Positions 42,627 to 52,910 of a stretch of 64,000 bases of DNA are shown piece by piece. The first letter of the stretch is position 1. Every line of letters begins with the position of its first letter. Made by a program: the position numbers and the translations under genes. Origin of the DNA: Massariosphaeria phaeospora (lineage: Eukaryota > Ascomycota > Dothideomycetes > Pleosporales); contig JAADJZ010000028.1 in NCBI GenBank assembly GCA_011032825.1, positions 434,001 to 498,000 of the forward strand, written 5' to 3'. The notes under the pieces were generated by a model, which had not been told where the DNA came from, searched no databases, and worked only from the letters and a program-made list of their open reading frames with translations.

Positions 42627-45600
42627 ATGTCGGTAAGTGCACGCGCCATGCCATTACACGTCCCCATTCACCGCGAGAAGGCTGTGTATTTATAAACAGC
42701 CCTCTCCCCAACCCATACATTGATTTTACCCTCCCCACTCCATCCATTCACTACATCCGACACCACTGACACCTCACAGGACACGATGCAGGTCGACAGC
42801 CCGGCCGCTGTCGTCGAGCAGCTGAAGGACGCCCAAGGCGAGATCGACGAGTCCCTGTACAGTAGGCAGCTGTATGTGCTTGGCCATGAGGCTATGAAGC
42901 GCATGGGCTCGTCGAACGTCCTTGTGGCTGGTCTTCGAGGTCTCGGTGTCGAGATCGCAAAGAACATCGCGCTTGCTGGCGTCAAGTCGTTGACACTATA
43001 CGACCCGAAGCCCGCCGCACTCGCCGATCTCTCCTCGCAGTTCTACCTACACCCCGAAGACGTTGGTAAACCGCGAGTTAGCGCCACAGTACCTCGTGTA
43101 TCTGAACTGAACCCATATACACCCGTACAGGAGTACTCCGGGGGCGACCTGACATCGGATCTGTCTCAGTTGAAGCAGTTCCAGGTCATCGTGCTTACAG
43201 ACGCTTCGTTGAAGGACCAGGTCAAGATTGCCGACTATTGCCACGAGAATGGAATCTACATTGTCATTGCTGATACCTTCGGACTGTTTGGTACCATCTT
43301 TAACGACTTCGGTAAGACGTTCACAATAGGCGACCCGAACGGCGAACAGGCCACTACCGGAATAGTGGCTGGCATCGACTCTGAAGGCTTGGTCACCGCA
43401 CTCGATGAAACTCGTCACGGTCTTGAAGATGGTGATTGGGTTACATTTTCCGAAGTTGAGGGCATGGAGAAACTAAACGGCTGCGACCCGCGCAAGATCG
43501 AAGTAAAGGGCCCGTATACCTTCACAATTGGTAATGTATCAAGCCTCGGGGAATACAAGCGGGGAGGACAGTTCATCCAGGTCAAGATGCCGAAGATCAT
43601 CGATTTCGAACCTCTCAGCAAGCAATTGAAAAACCCCGAGCTTTTGATATCGGACTTCGCCAAGTTCGATAGGCCCGCGCAGCTCCACGCTGGCGTCCAA
43701 GCGCTTCATGAGTTTGCCGAGAGTCACAACGGAGAATTCCCGCGTCCTCATAATGATGCCGACGCAGCCGAGGTCTTCAAGCTAGCTCAGGGTATCGCTA
43801 ACCGAGGCGAAGAGAAGGTGGAACTCGACGAGAAACTGATCAAGGAGCTGAGTTATCAGGCACGCGGTGATCTTAGTCCTGTCGCCGCCTTTTTCGGTGG
43901 TCTTGCTGCACAGGAAGTTCTCAAGTCCGTCTCCGGCAAATTCCACCCCATCAAGCAATTCCTCTACTTCGATTCGCTCGAATCGCTCCCAACGTCAACG
44001 CCTCGCTCCGAAGAGCAATGCGCCCCGATCGGTTCCCGCTACGATGGCCAGATCGCGGTGCTTGGTCAGGAATACCAGAAGAAGCTTGGCAATGTCAAAC
44101 AGTTCCTTGTTGGTGCAGGTGCCATTGGTTGCGAAATGTTGAAGAACTGGGCGCTGATGGGTCTGGCTGCAGGACCGGAAGGCAAGATCTGGGTCACAGA
44201 CAACGACCAGATTGAGAAGAGCAACCTAAATCGCCAGTTTCTGTTCAGGCCGCAAGACGTTGGCAAGCTGAAGAGTAGTTGCGCAGCTGCTGTTGTGCAA
44301 ACAATGAACCCAGATCTCAAGGGCAAGATCGCGACCATGCAAGAAAAAGTTGGGCCTGATACAGAAAATACTTTCAACGAGGAGTTCTGGGCGAACCTGG
44401 ATGGCGTGACGAATGCGTTGGACAACGTTGAGGCGCGAACCTACGTTGACCGGCGATGCGTCTTCTTCCGGAAGCCGCTGCTTGATAGCGGTACTCTGGG
44501 AACAAAGGGCAACACGCAAGTTGTGCTCCCTCATCTCACAGAATCGTACTCGTCATCACAAGATCCACCGGAAAAGTCCTTCCCGATGTGTACCTTGAGA
44601 AGTTTCCCCAACCGGATTGAGCACACCATTGCATGGGCCCGGGAGAAGTTTGACGAGTTCTTCGTCAAAGCTCCAGAAGTGGTGAATCTCTACCTCACCC
44701 AACCTAACTACCTGGGCGCCTCCCTGAAGCAATCCGGAAACGAGAAGCAGACATTGGAAACTCTCCGTAACTACCTTGTGACGGAGAAACCGCTGACGTA
44801 TGATGATTGCATCATCTGGGCTCGCCAACAGTTCGAAAAGAACTATAATAACGCCATTCAGCAACTATTGTATAACTTCCCCAAGGGCTCTACTACGGGC
44901 ACCGGCCAGCAGTTTTGGTCAGGACCAAAGCGAGCACCTGATGCATTGAAATTCGACCCTACTAATTCTTCACACTTCACCTTCATCGAGGCAGGTGCAA
45001 ACTTACACGCATTCAACTATGGGATCAACCCCAAGGGTGTTACTAGGGAGCACTATCTGGAGGTGCTTAACGACATGATCATCCCCGACTTCAAGCCAGA
45101 CCCTGGTGTCAAGATCCAAGCCAACGATTCAGATCCTGATCCGAATGCACAGGCTGGCCCTGCCCCTGACTCCGGGGAAGACGAGCTCAGCAAGATCATC
45201 AATTCGCTGCCTCCACGGGAGAAACTTGCTGGGGTCAAGTTAGAACCTGTGGAGTTCGAGAAGGATGATGATACTAACCACCACATCGATTTCATCACGG
45301 CGGCCAGCAACCTTCGGGCCGAGAACTACAAGATCGAGCAAGCAGATCGACACAAGACGAAGTTCATTGCGGGCAAAATTATCCCAGCCATTGCAACGAC
45401 GACGGCGCTGGTCACTGGGCTTGTCAACCTAGAGCTGTACAAGATCATCGATGGCAAGACCGACATTGAGCAATACAAGAACGGGTTTGTCAACTTGGCA
45501 CTACCATTCTTTGGATTCAGCGAGCCTATTGCTAGTCCTAAAGGCAAATACACTGGCCATGAGGGCAAGGAAGTGTCCATCGACAAGCTGTGGGATCGCT

Positions 45601-45931
45601 TCGAGCTTGAGGACGTTACATTACAAGACTTCATCAAGGACTTTGCGAAGAAGGGTCTCGAAATTGGCATGGTCAGCTCAGGTGTCAGCTTGCTCTACGC
45701 TTCATTCTATCCTGCGGCGAAGCTCAAGGATAGGCTACCTCTACAGTAAGTTCCTACATGCCTCATCTAACAGCCAACACTAACATTCGCAGGATGAGCA
45801 AACTCGTTGAGCACATCAGCAAGAAGCCGGTTCCGGAGCACCAGAAGTACATCATCTTCGAGGTCACAGCGGACGACCAGACTGGCGAGGATGTGGAGAT
45901 CCCGTACGTGATGGTGAAGCGACAAGAGTAG
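42627..45931 (+). CDS. UBA1: Ubiquitin-activating enzyme E1
   Basis: Three exons: 42627-42632 (only ATGTCG), 42780-45745 and 45793-45931, giving 1036 aa; starting at the internal ATG (42786) would give 1032. Intron 1 (147 nt) is GTAAGT...CTGAC...CTCACAG and joins in frame as MSDTMQVDS; intron 2 is GTAAGT...TTCGCAG. The enzyme adenylates ubiquitin and loads it onto its own cysteine for transfer to E2s, in cytosol and nucleus. Seen in order: [15 protein letters not shown] (inactive adenylation repeat), [18 protein letters not shown] (ATP-binding active repeat), [10 protein letters not shown], the catalytic Cys (about 606) in [12 protein letters not shown], and the ubiquitin-fold C-terminus after intron 2 ending [10 protein letters not shown]. 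All key residues are present and the length is standard for E1. Essential core gene. Confidence 0.97.
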
Positions 45932-46244
45932 GCTATTGTTATAAGCCTGGTTAGGAAGCGAGTAACGAGTAGTTGGAAACATGACCAATAAACGAAATGG
46001 GAAGGCGTAAATAGAAACTTCAATCAATTTGACATGATAGTCATCAAGTGTGATTTACCCCTATGGGCGATCTCGGGCACCGCCGCGGAAAAGACCCTGA
46101 ACGGGGGAGAGGGGCAAGAATGCCAAGACACTAACAGCCCTACTACGGTGTTTGCATTACCAAGCGGCAGGACTGCACCACCAACCGTCACTCAACTTGC
46201 GGCCATAGCCTCACTGCACCTCTAATCTGCGGCGTATACTCCCG
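45932..46244. other. Intergenic, 313 nt
   Basis: Short spacer holding the E1 terminator side and the NBP35 promoter. Nothing else seen. Confidence 0.6.
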
Positions 46245-47321
46245 ATGGCACCCTATTTAGAGGAACCGACTCAGGTAGACCTCGACGCACCTCTGAAAGT
46301 AGCACCGAAACTCCTTGCGCCCGAACCAGGTCTGTGATGCCCCGCCACCCGCCCGCGCTCCAGAACACTAACTCTTCTCTGCGCAGAACATTGCCCTGGT
46401 CCCGAATCACAACAAGCTGGGACAGCAGACTCATGCGCAGGATGCCCGAACCAGAAGATATGCGCCTCGGCGCCCAAAGGTCCCGACCCTGAGATTCCAC
46501 TCATCACGGCGCGACTCGCTGCGGTCAAACACAAAGTCCTCGTCCTGTCCGGCAAAGGCGGCGTGGGAAAATCGACGTTCTCAAGCATGCTTGCGCACGG
46601 CTTTGCCTCGAATCCCGACTACACCATCGGCCTCATGGACACGGACATCTGCGGGCCGAGCATACCCAAGATGATGGGCGTCGAGGACGAGACGATCCAC
46701 ATGACGGGCGACGGCATGGAGCCCGTGTGGGTGACGGACAACCTCGGCGTCATGAGCATCCAGTTCATGCTGCCGAACCGCGACGACGCCGTCATCTGGC
46801 GCGGCCCCAAGAAGAACGGGCTGATCAAGAAGTTCCTCATGGACGTCAACTGGGGCGCGCTCGACTTCCTCATCGTCGACACGCCGCCGGGCACCAGCGA
46901 CGAGCACCTGTCGGTCAACTCGTTCCTCAAGGCCTCGGGCGTCGACGGCGCCGTGCTCGTCACCACCCCGCAGGAAGTCGCGCTGCTCGACGTGCGCAAG
47001 GAACTCGACTTCTGCCGCAAGGCTAAGATTCCCGTGCTCGGCATCGTCGAGAACATGTCCGGGTTTGTGTGTCCTGGCTGTCGGCACGAGAGCCAGATCT
47101 TCCGCGCGTCGACGGGCGGCGCAGGGCGGCTGGCGGCCGACGAGGGCATCCCGTTTCTGGGCGCCGTGCCGCTGGATCCGCGGATTGGCATGGCGTGTGA
47201 TTATGGAGAGTCGTTTCTGGAGGCGTGTCCGGAGAGTCCGGCGTGTGCGGCCATACGAGAGGTTGTGAGGCGGGTTGGGCAGGAGCTGGGGCTGCAGAAG
47301 GAGGATGTGCTTCCTGAGTAG
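46245..47321 (+). CDS. NBP35: Cytosolic Fe-S cluster assembly scaffold NBP35
   Basis: Two exons, 46245-46329 and 46387-47321, giving 339 aa. The intron (57 nt) is GTCTGT...CACTAAC...GCGCAG, phase 1. The N-terminal ferredoxin-like motif that separates Nbp35 from its partner Cfd1 is intact: EHC, 13 residues, then [10 protein letters not shown] (C-x13-C-x2-C-x5-C). The deviant Walker A KGGVGKST follows, then [15 protein letters not shown], the switch region [10 protein letters not shown] and the bridging CPGC (Cys of the shared Fe4S4 site) in [14 protein letters not shown]. With Cfd1 it assembles Fe4S4 clusters for cytosolic and nuclear proteins. Complete and of normal length; no anomalies. Confidence 0.96.
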
Positions 47322-48062
47322 AGAGACATTTTGGAAGGGGGAGGGGCTGTGGAAACGTGTGTGGAATACGTGGTAACATGGGGCACTGTATATCGACTCG
47401 CATTTGGGGGTGCATTTGGGCGGCGTTATAGACTGAGCATTTAGGAGCGCGTCCTGCTTCTAACATATACATCGTGTGCATCTGCGATGGGCAGTTCATC
47501 GCCTGTTGCATAATATTCTCAGCGAGCGGACCTTTCAGGTATGTGTGTCAGCAGCAGTCGTCTAGGTAGTCTCGACGGCGGACGCGGCGGCGTTGATTAT
47601 GTACAAAAGGCTTGCGCGGAACAAGGACCAGGTTCCAAGTTTCAGGCCCACGAGTTGTGAGTTGTGGCTGGAGTCCCCGATGTCATAGTCCGGCTAGCGG
47701 CGAGCTAGGGGCGGTCTGCAAGCTGAGATGAGCGCGCCGTGAAGGTCGGCGCATCGCAGTCACAACAACATTGCTCTCCTGTCACACTCAGTCCGCTCCC
47801 ATCACTACGGATCGCTTCGCCCTGCCGACGTATGCGCTGGTAACACGGGAGATCCAGTGTTGCACCGGGTTCAATTGCGGACGTTACTCACAATTTGCGC
47901 CCCCCGTTCTCTGTTCCCCGGACTAGTCACGTACGTCGAGCGCTGCTTGAATCCCGCGCTTCAGTGTGACTCGTACTGACTGTTGACTGTGTAGAACTGG
48001 CCACGGCGCATCCACAACTCCACCGACTCTCTTCGGCGAGACACGGCGAGCGGAATATCGCA
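47322..48062. other. Intergenic, 0.74 kb
   Basis: Between NBP35 and the PhoD-like gene, both on plus. No gene-like frame; presumed terminator and promoter. Confidence 0.5.
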
Positions 48063-50366
48063 ATGAGCAGAATTCCAGTCAACACAACCATGCAGGGCGC
48101 CAATGTGCCCCAGAGCGGCGTGGGCGAACACCAAGGCATGGGCAACGGGATCACAGCAGTGAGCTCGTCCGAAGGGCTCGAAACCATCGTCGGGCCTCTC
48201 CTCAACTACCGGCGCATGAGCGGCCAGAAGTCCGAGCAGCCCATCTGGCACGGCAGCGTCCTGATCGTGACGAAACCCAGCCAGCACACGCCCTCCCTCA
48301 CTCTGGCCCCGGCCGGCGCAGTCGATGCGAACGAAGCAAACGCCCAGTTCTCGCGGTCGGAAAGCAGGACGTTTGGCGGCGAGAAGCTCTACGAGGACGC
48401 GGACAAGGCTTTCTGGCGCTTCATGTTCGACCTGCCCTTCCAGAGCTTCGAGTCGCGGTGGCAGTACGACATCAGGGGTTTGAGGGACATCAACAAGGAC
48501 ATGGTCGCCAAGCCGCAGCACTTTGCCGTGCCGTCCATCGCCCAGTCGATGCGCATCATGTTCCATTCGTGCAACGGCTTCAGCGTCGGCACCGACGTCG
48601 ACGCGTGGTCGGGTCCGGCGCTGTGGAACGACGTGCTGCGCTACCACAACGAAAAGCCGTTCCATGTCATGATCGGAGGCGGCGACCAGATCTACAACGA
48701 CGGCGTGCGCGTCGATGGCCCGCTGAAGGCGTGGACGGCGATTGGGAACCCGCACAAGCGTCGCGAGTACCCGTTTGGCGAGCAGATGCGCGCCGACTGC
48801 GACGAGTACTACTACAACAACTACGTCAAGTGGTATGGCCAGAAGCCATTTTCGACAGCCAATGGCCAGATTCCGCAGCTCAACATTTGGGACGACCATG
48901 ACATCATCGACGGGTTTGGATCGTACACGGACCGGTTCATGAGATGCGCTGTTTTCAGGGGCATCGGTGGTGTTGCGCACAAGTACTACATGCTTTTCCA
49001 GCATCACCTGCCGCCCCCGAAGACGACCTTCACGACAGACGCACCGGGAGGAGGTGCACGCGACAATGCACTTGATCCTGTGCAGCTCAAGAACACGTTT
49101 GTCATGGCCAATGACCACGACGACCCTTCCTATCTGATTGGAGGCAAGCCCGGACCATATGTGGAGGAGCGAAGTCGAAGTCTATACTGCCAGCTGGGGA
49201 AGCACATCGCATTCTGCGGCATCGATGCACGAACCGAGCGGACGCGCCACCAGATCAACTACCCGGAGACGTACAAGCTGATCTTCGATCGGCTGACGAA
49301 GGAGTTCTCCGAGAACCCGGACATCAAGCACCTAGTGCTGCTCCTCGGCGTGCCCATCGCGTACCCGCGCCTGCAGTGGCTCGAGAACATCTTCCAGTCG
49401 CCCATCGTCGCGCCCATCAAGCTGCTCAACAAGCGCTTCGGCTTCGCCGGCGGCCTGTTCAACAAATTCGACGGCAACATCGACCTGCTCGACGACCTCG
49501 ACGACCACTACACAGCGCGCCAGCACAAGAAGGAGCGCCGTGAGCTGCTGCACATGCTGCAGAAGCTGTCCCAGCAGCACTCGGTGCGCGTCACTATCCT
49601 GGGCGGCGACGTGCACCTCGGCGCCATCGGCCGCTTCTACTCGAACCCGAAGCTCGCGCTGCCCGCTGAGCGCGACTTCCGCTACATGCCCAACATCATC
49701 AGCAGCGCCATCACCAACAAGCCGCCGCCGCAGGCCGTCGCCAATTTGCTCGCGCGCCGCAACAAGATCCATCACTTGGACCATGATACCGACGAGACGC
49801 TGCTGGAGATCTTCGACCGCGACCCGGGCAAGGGCGACAACGTCAAGGCCAACGGCAACGGCAACGGCGTGGCCCGGAGCGCGACCAACGGCCTCGCTGC
49901 GAACGGCGACGGCCACGCCCCGGACGTCGGCGACGCAAAAGGTAAAGTCGACAGCAAGACCAGCGCCGCCAACCACGCCACCATGCCCTCGCGCAACTAC
50001 GCCATCATCGCGGAATCGAATCCCTCGCCCACAACGCGCACTTCCTCCTCATCCGCTTCCGCCGCTCCTACTCCCATCCCCTCCGCCCTCCCCCAAGCAC
50101 CCACCTCCGACTCCGCCTTCCCGCCCCTAGACCGCAAATCCAACCACCGCAAGCCCATCCACGCGGGCGAACAGCACGCCGGCACCGCGCACCCCGCTGC
50201 CTCTGGCCTGCTCGCTACGGGGCTGTGTGGCCCGTTCGGTCTGGATGTTAGTCTGAGGGTCGAGATTAGTAATAGTGATAGGGAGGGGCATACGGATGGG
50301 TATGGGTTTAGTGTGCCGGCGTTGGAGGTCGGGGATGGGTATAGGGAGTTTGGGGAGAGGTGGTAG
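48063..50366 (+). CDS. PhoD-like metallophosphatase domain protein
   Basis: Intronless, 767 aa. Calcineurin-like metal-binding motifs appear in order: GGGDQIYND (Asp about 208), IWDDHDIIDGFG (about 275-286) and GGDVHLGAIGRF (about 514-525). The first ~170 residues form the N-terminal domain usual for fungal PhoD-like proteins. A Gly/Asn-rich linker (KANGNGNGVAR... to about 645) and a Ser/Pro-rich segment interrupt the C-terminal part before the final SLRVEISNSDREGHTDGYGF block that closes the fold. The family hydrolyses phosphate mono- or diesters; the fungal cytosolic clade is of unknown substrate, and there is no signal peptide here. Very high GC and strong codon bias in the 3' half fit a well-expressed gene. 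Confidence 0.9.
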   Translation: MSRIPVNTTMQGANVPQSGVGEHQGMGNGITAVSSSEGLETIVGPLLNYRRMSGQKSEQPIWHGSVLIVTKPSQHTPSLTLAPAGAVDANEANAQFSRSESRTFGGEKLYEDADKAFWRFMFDLPFQSFESRWQYDIRGLRDINKDMVAKPQHFAVPSIAQSMRIMFHSCNGFSVGTDVDAWSGPALWNDVLRYHNEKPFHVMIGGGDQIYNDGVRVDGPLKAWTAIGNPHKRREYPFGEQMRADCDEYYYNNYVKWYGQKPFSTANGQIPQLNIWDDHDIIDGFGSYTDRFMRCAVFRGIGGVAHKYYMLFQHHLPPPKTTFTTDAPGGGARDNALDPVQLKNTFVMANDHDDPSYLIGGKPGPYVEERSRSLYCQLGKHIAFCGIDARTERTRHQINYPETYKLIFDRLTKEFSENPDIKHLVLLLGVPIAYPRLQWLENIFQSPIVAPIKLLNKRFGFAGGLFNKFDGNIDLLDDLDDHYTARQHKKERRELLHMLQKLSQQHSVRVTILGGDVHLGAIGRFYSNPKLALPAERDFRYMPNIISSAITNKPPPQAVANLLARRNKIHHLDHDTDETLLEIFDRDPGKGDNVKANGNGNGVARSATNGLAANGDGHAPDVGDAKGKVDSKTSAANHATMPSRNYAIIAESNPSPTTRTSSSSASAAPTPIPSALPQAPTSDSAFPPLDRKSNHRKPIHAGEQHAGTAHPAASGLLATGLCGPFGLDVSLRVEISNSDREGHTDGYGFSVPALEVGDGYREFGERW

Positions 50367-51244
50367 AGTGGGGAAAGGCGGGAGAGGTGGTTAGGGGAAA
50401 GGGGGAGATGGTAGAGGGGCGGTAATGACGCGTTGGCGAGTGAGGGACTTTGGGGTTTTGTTTTTTTTCGGGCAAGCAGTCGGTTTGCATGCATGTATAC
50501 CCTTTGTATACCCCCTCCAGCTCAGTTTAGTTCCGTTCAGGTTTCTTTTTTTCCATTCTTCTTTTCTCTGCTTTGCATCAATCAATCAGTAAATTCAATC
50601 CTGTGCGTCCGCGCGCCAAGAGACCTTACTTTCTCCTTTTGCCCTCCCGTTAAAACTTAAGGGTTGTGCAGTCAGTCAGTGTATACCAAGTAGCCCGCTC
50701 CATTCAGTTCAGCTCTGTTCCGTTTAGTCCGTTTGATGAAAAAGTACTTGTTCGAAGTAAAACCAACCTGGTTGGTTGTTTTATGCACGTGAATATCACT
50801 CAGGCACTACGGGATGAGCTGAGCTGAGCTGAGCTGAGCTGGGCTGGGCTGGGCTTCTTCTTTGCGGACGCGCAACACACATTGCAGAAAAACGTTGGAC
50901 GGGTCAAGGGAGTGAGTGAGTGAGTGAGAGAACAGTGTACCGGGATGCATGCATGAAGACAAAAGAGAGACAGAGCACAAAGGGCATAGCAACAATGCTA
51001 AAGTAGCCTCAACACGGCACTGATGCTGGCATTCATTAACCGAGTTGAGTTGAGTTGCAGGTCTGAACAACATAATATTGAACTGTGAACTGAACTGAAC
51101 TGCCCAGCACTGTCCCATTCACGCTTCGTTGGATACAGCAACACAACCCAAAACGCGGTTCGCCCCCCGCATCCCTAGTGTCCCGCGTGCTCTGAGGGTG
51201 TAGCGACTTTACCTTCCCTTATCCGTCGGACATGCCAAAGCCAT
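50367..51244. other. Convergent 3' region with period-5 simple repeats
   Basis: Between the 3' ends of the PhoD-like and GH12 genes. An 8-bp hairpin AACCAACC-T-GGTTGGTT lies at 50761-50777. Pentamer repeats of GAGCT then GGGCT occupy 50816-50855; GAGT repeats lie at 50911-50927, GAGTT near 51043-51058 and GAACT near 51083-51101. No gene. Confidence 0.65.
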
Positions 51245-52273
51245 CTAAAGCGTCACCGACGCGCTAAACCTCGAAACCGAGAACTTCGCCGGCCCACCCG
51301 TAAACGCCTCCGTGCCGATCTGATACACTATTTCACGTTAGCCCAATTCCTCTTCCCCCCCTCCCCCTCCTCCCCCTCCCCGCAGCAAAAAAAAACCCAC
51401 TCACCGATCAGATTCTGCGACGCAGCCGGAAACCCCTGATTCTTCTCGAGATAATTAAAAAACAGCTTAACATCAGCCGAGAAACTCGTCACGTCGCGCG
51501 AGCCGGCGCGCACAAAACTATACACTTTCATGGCGCCGTTGTAGCCGAAGTATAGGTCGAAGGAGGTGTTGGCGAGGGTGACGGTGGCGATGGGGGCGCC
51601 GGATTGGGAGATGGGCCATACGCCACCGAGGCGGGCGAGCCTGGGGGAGGGGGGAGAGGGGTTAGTAGGGGAGAGGGGAGGAGGGAAGCAGACGCAACAT
51701 ACCAGATCATGAGTTCGTAATCCCCACCACTATTCGCATGCGCCGGATCCTCCGCCGTAAAAACATCATACGCGACATTCGCGCGCACCCCACCCGTCGT
51801 ATTATACGCCCAATCGATCTGCGTGGGCATACTCTTAACGCGGGCGACCGTATTGCCCTTCGTCAGTATGAGCCCCGCGTACACGTAGCTCTTGACGTTG
51901 TCCGGGCCGCCCTGCCACGCCCACGTCGAGCTCCACCGGATGCCTGTCCCGACCGTGCCCTCGTAGTACGTGCACTGCGAGCCCGACGTCGCGGCGTCTT
52001 TGCCCCACAGGTTGTTGAGCACTTCGTAGCCGGCGGCTGAGTGGTAGGCGTATTGCGAGCAGAGGCTGATGGTTTCTTGGGCGGTGGAGGGGGAGGGGCG
52101 GGTTGTGGGGGTGCCGTGGGGGGGGAGCGGCGCGGGGGATGGGTCTGCGGGTGGGGGTGAGCGGCGCGGGATGGTGCTGGGGCTGGGGGGTTGGGGACGG
52201 ACGTACCGTAGTCGATTGGGGTTGCCGACGCGGCGGTCAGAAGACAGGCGTAGAGCGCCGTGGAGATCCTCAT
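51245..52273 (-). CDS. Secreted GH12 endoglucanase / xyloglucanase
   Basis: Four exons on minus: 52273-52207, 52075-51703, 51640-51405 and 51327-51245, giving 252 aa. Introns of 131, 62 and 77 nt have GTACGT, GTATGT and GTGAGT donors and keep phase throughout. Signal peptide MRISTALYACLLTAASA. The mature enzyme begins near TPIDYETISLCSQYAYHS and has the GH12 hallmarks NNLWGKDAATSGSQCTYYEG and GGDYELMIWLARLGGVWPI with the nucleophile Glu about 143. Acid/base Glu about 232 sits in YQIGTEAFTGGPAKFSVS. Retaining beta-1,4-glucanases of this family cut cellulose or xyloglucan in plant cell walls, consistent with a plant-associated or saprotrophic life. Domain length is normal with no carbohydrate-binding module. 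Intron 1 is extremely G-rich on the plus strand. Confidence 0.94.
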
Positions 52274-52910
52274 GGCGAAGCTGGTGGACGTGGTAACGGA
52301 AAACTGGTCCTATACTTCAAGCTTTGTCAAAGACGCCTTGCAAGCACAATACGACCTTTGGATGCCTTTATACAACGACGGGAGCTACTCCGGCTTCTCA
52401 GCAACCCACCCGATGATCTTGTCACTCCGATACGATCTACTTTCTCCAGATGACATCCGGCATCCGGGGACTAGTTGGCATGCTATATGCATACTCGGCC
52501 AGGCAGGCATTGTAGCACTAGAAGCCGCCAAATATATGCATTCATGAGTAGCTCATCGTCGAGGGCGTTGGATTCGAGCCGCAATTATGTGGAGGGAGTA
52601 TAATCTAACACGGGTGTCAAGATAGGCTAGTAATTAATTAATGTACACCGGGCTAAGGTAAAGACAGGGATACTTACCATGTGTTATTTGCCGTATCTAC
52701 TATCCGGCTCGGACTTGCAACTTTCTCTTCCGACACTGTACGTAGTAGTCCTAGATGAACTCAACAATCGGGCCATTCCTCCACAATTACTAGAGTCGTC
52801 ATCTTGTTAAACAAGGCTGTACCACCAAACGTGAAACTATGTACTCTCGAGTTAAACGTGCGGATATATTGAACAAAATGGCATACTACCCAGGAGCGGT
52901 GCATAAATGG
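52274..52910. other. Intergenic, 0.64 kb
   Basis: GH12 promoter on the right of that gene and 3' region of the permease gene. The frame 52260-52547 on plus overlaps the GH12 signal-peptide exon and has no recognised content. Confidence 0.5.

Noticed and set aside
47961..49118. Long minus-strand open frame (385 codons) antisense to the PhoD-like gene
   Set aside because: Mirror of a GC-rich, codon-biased coding exon; the plus-strand frame carries all phosphatase motifs and the antisense product has none.
52260..52547. 95-codon plus ORF overlapping the GH12 first exon
   Set aside because: Overlaps a signal-peptide exon on the other strand and shows no family content.
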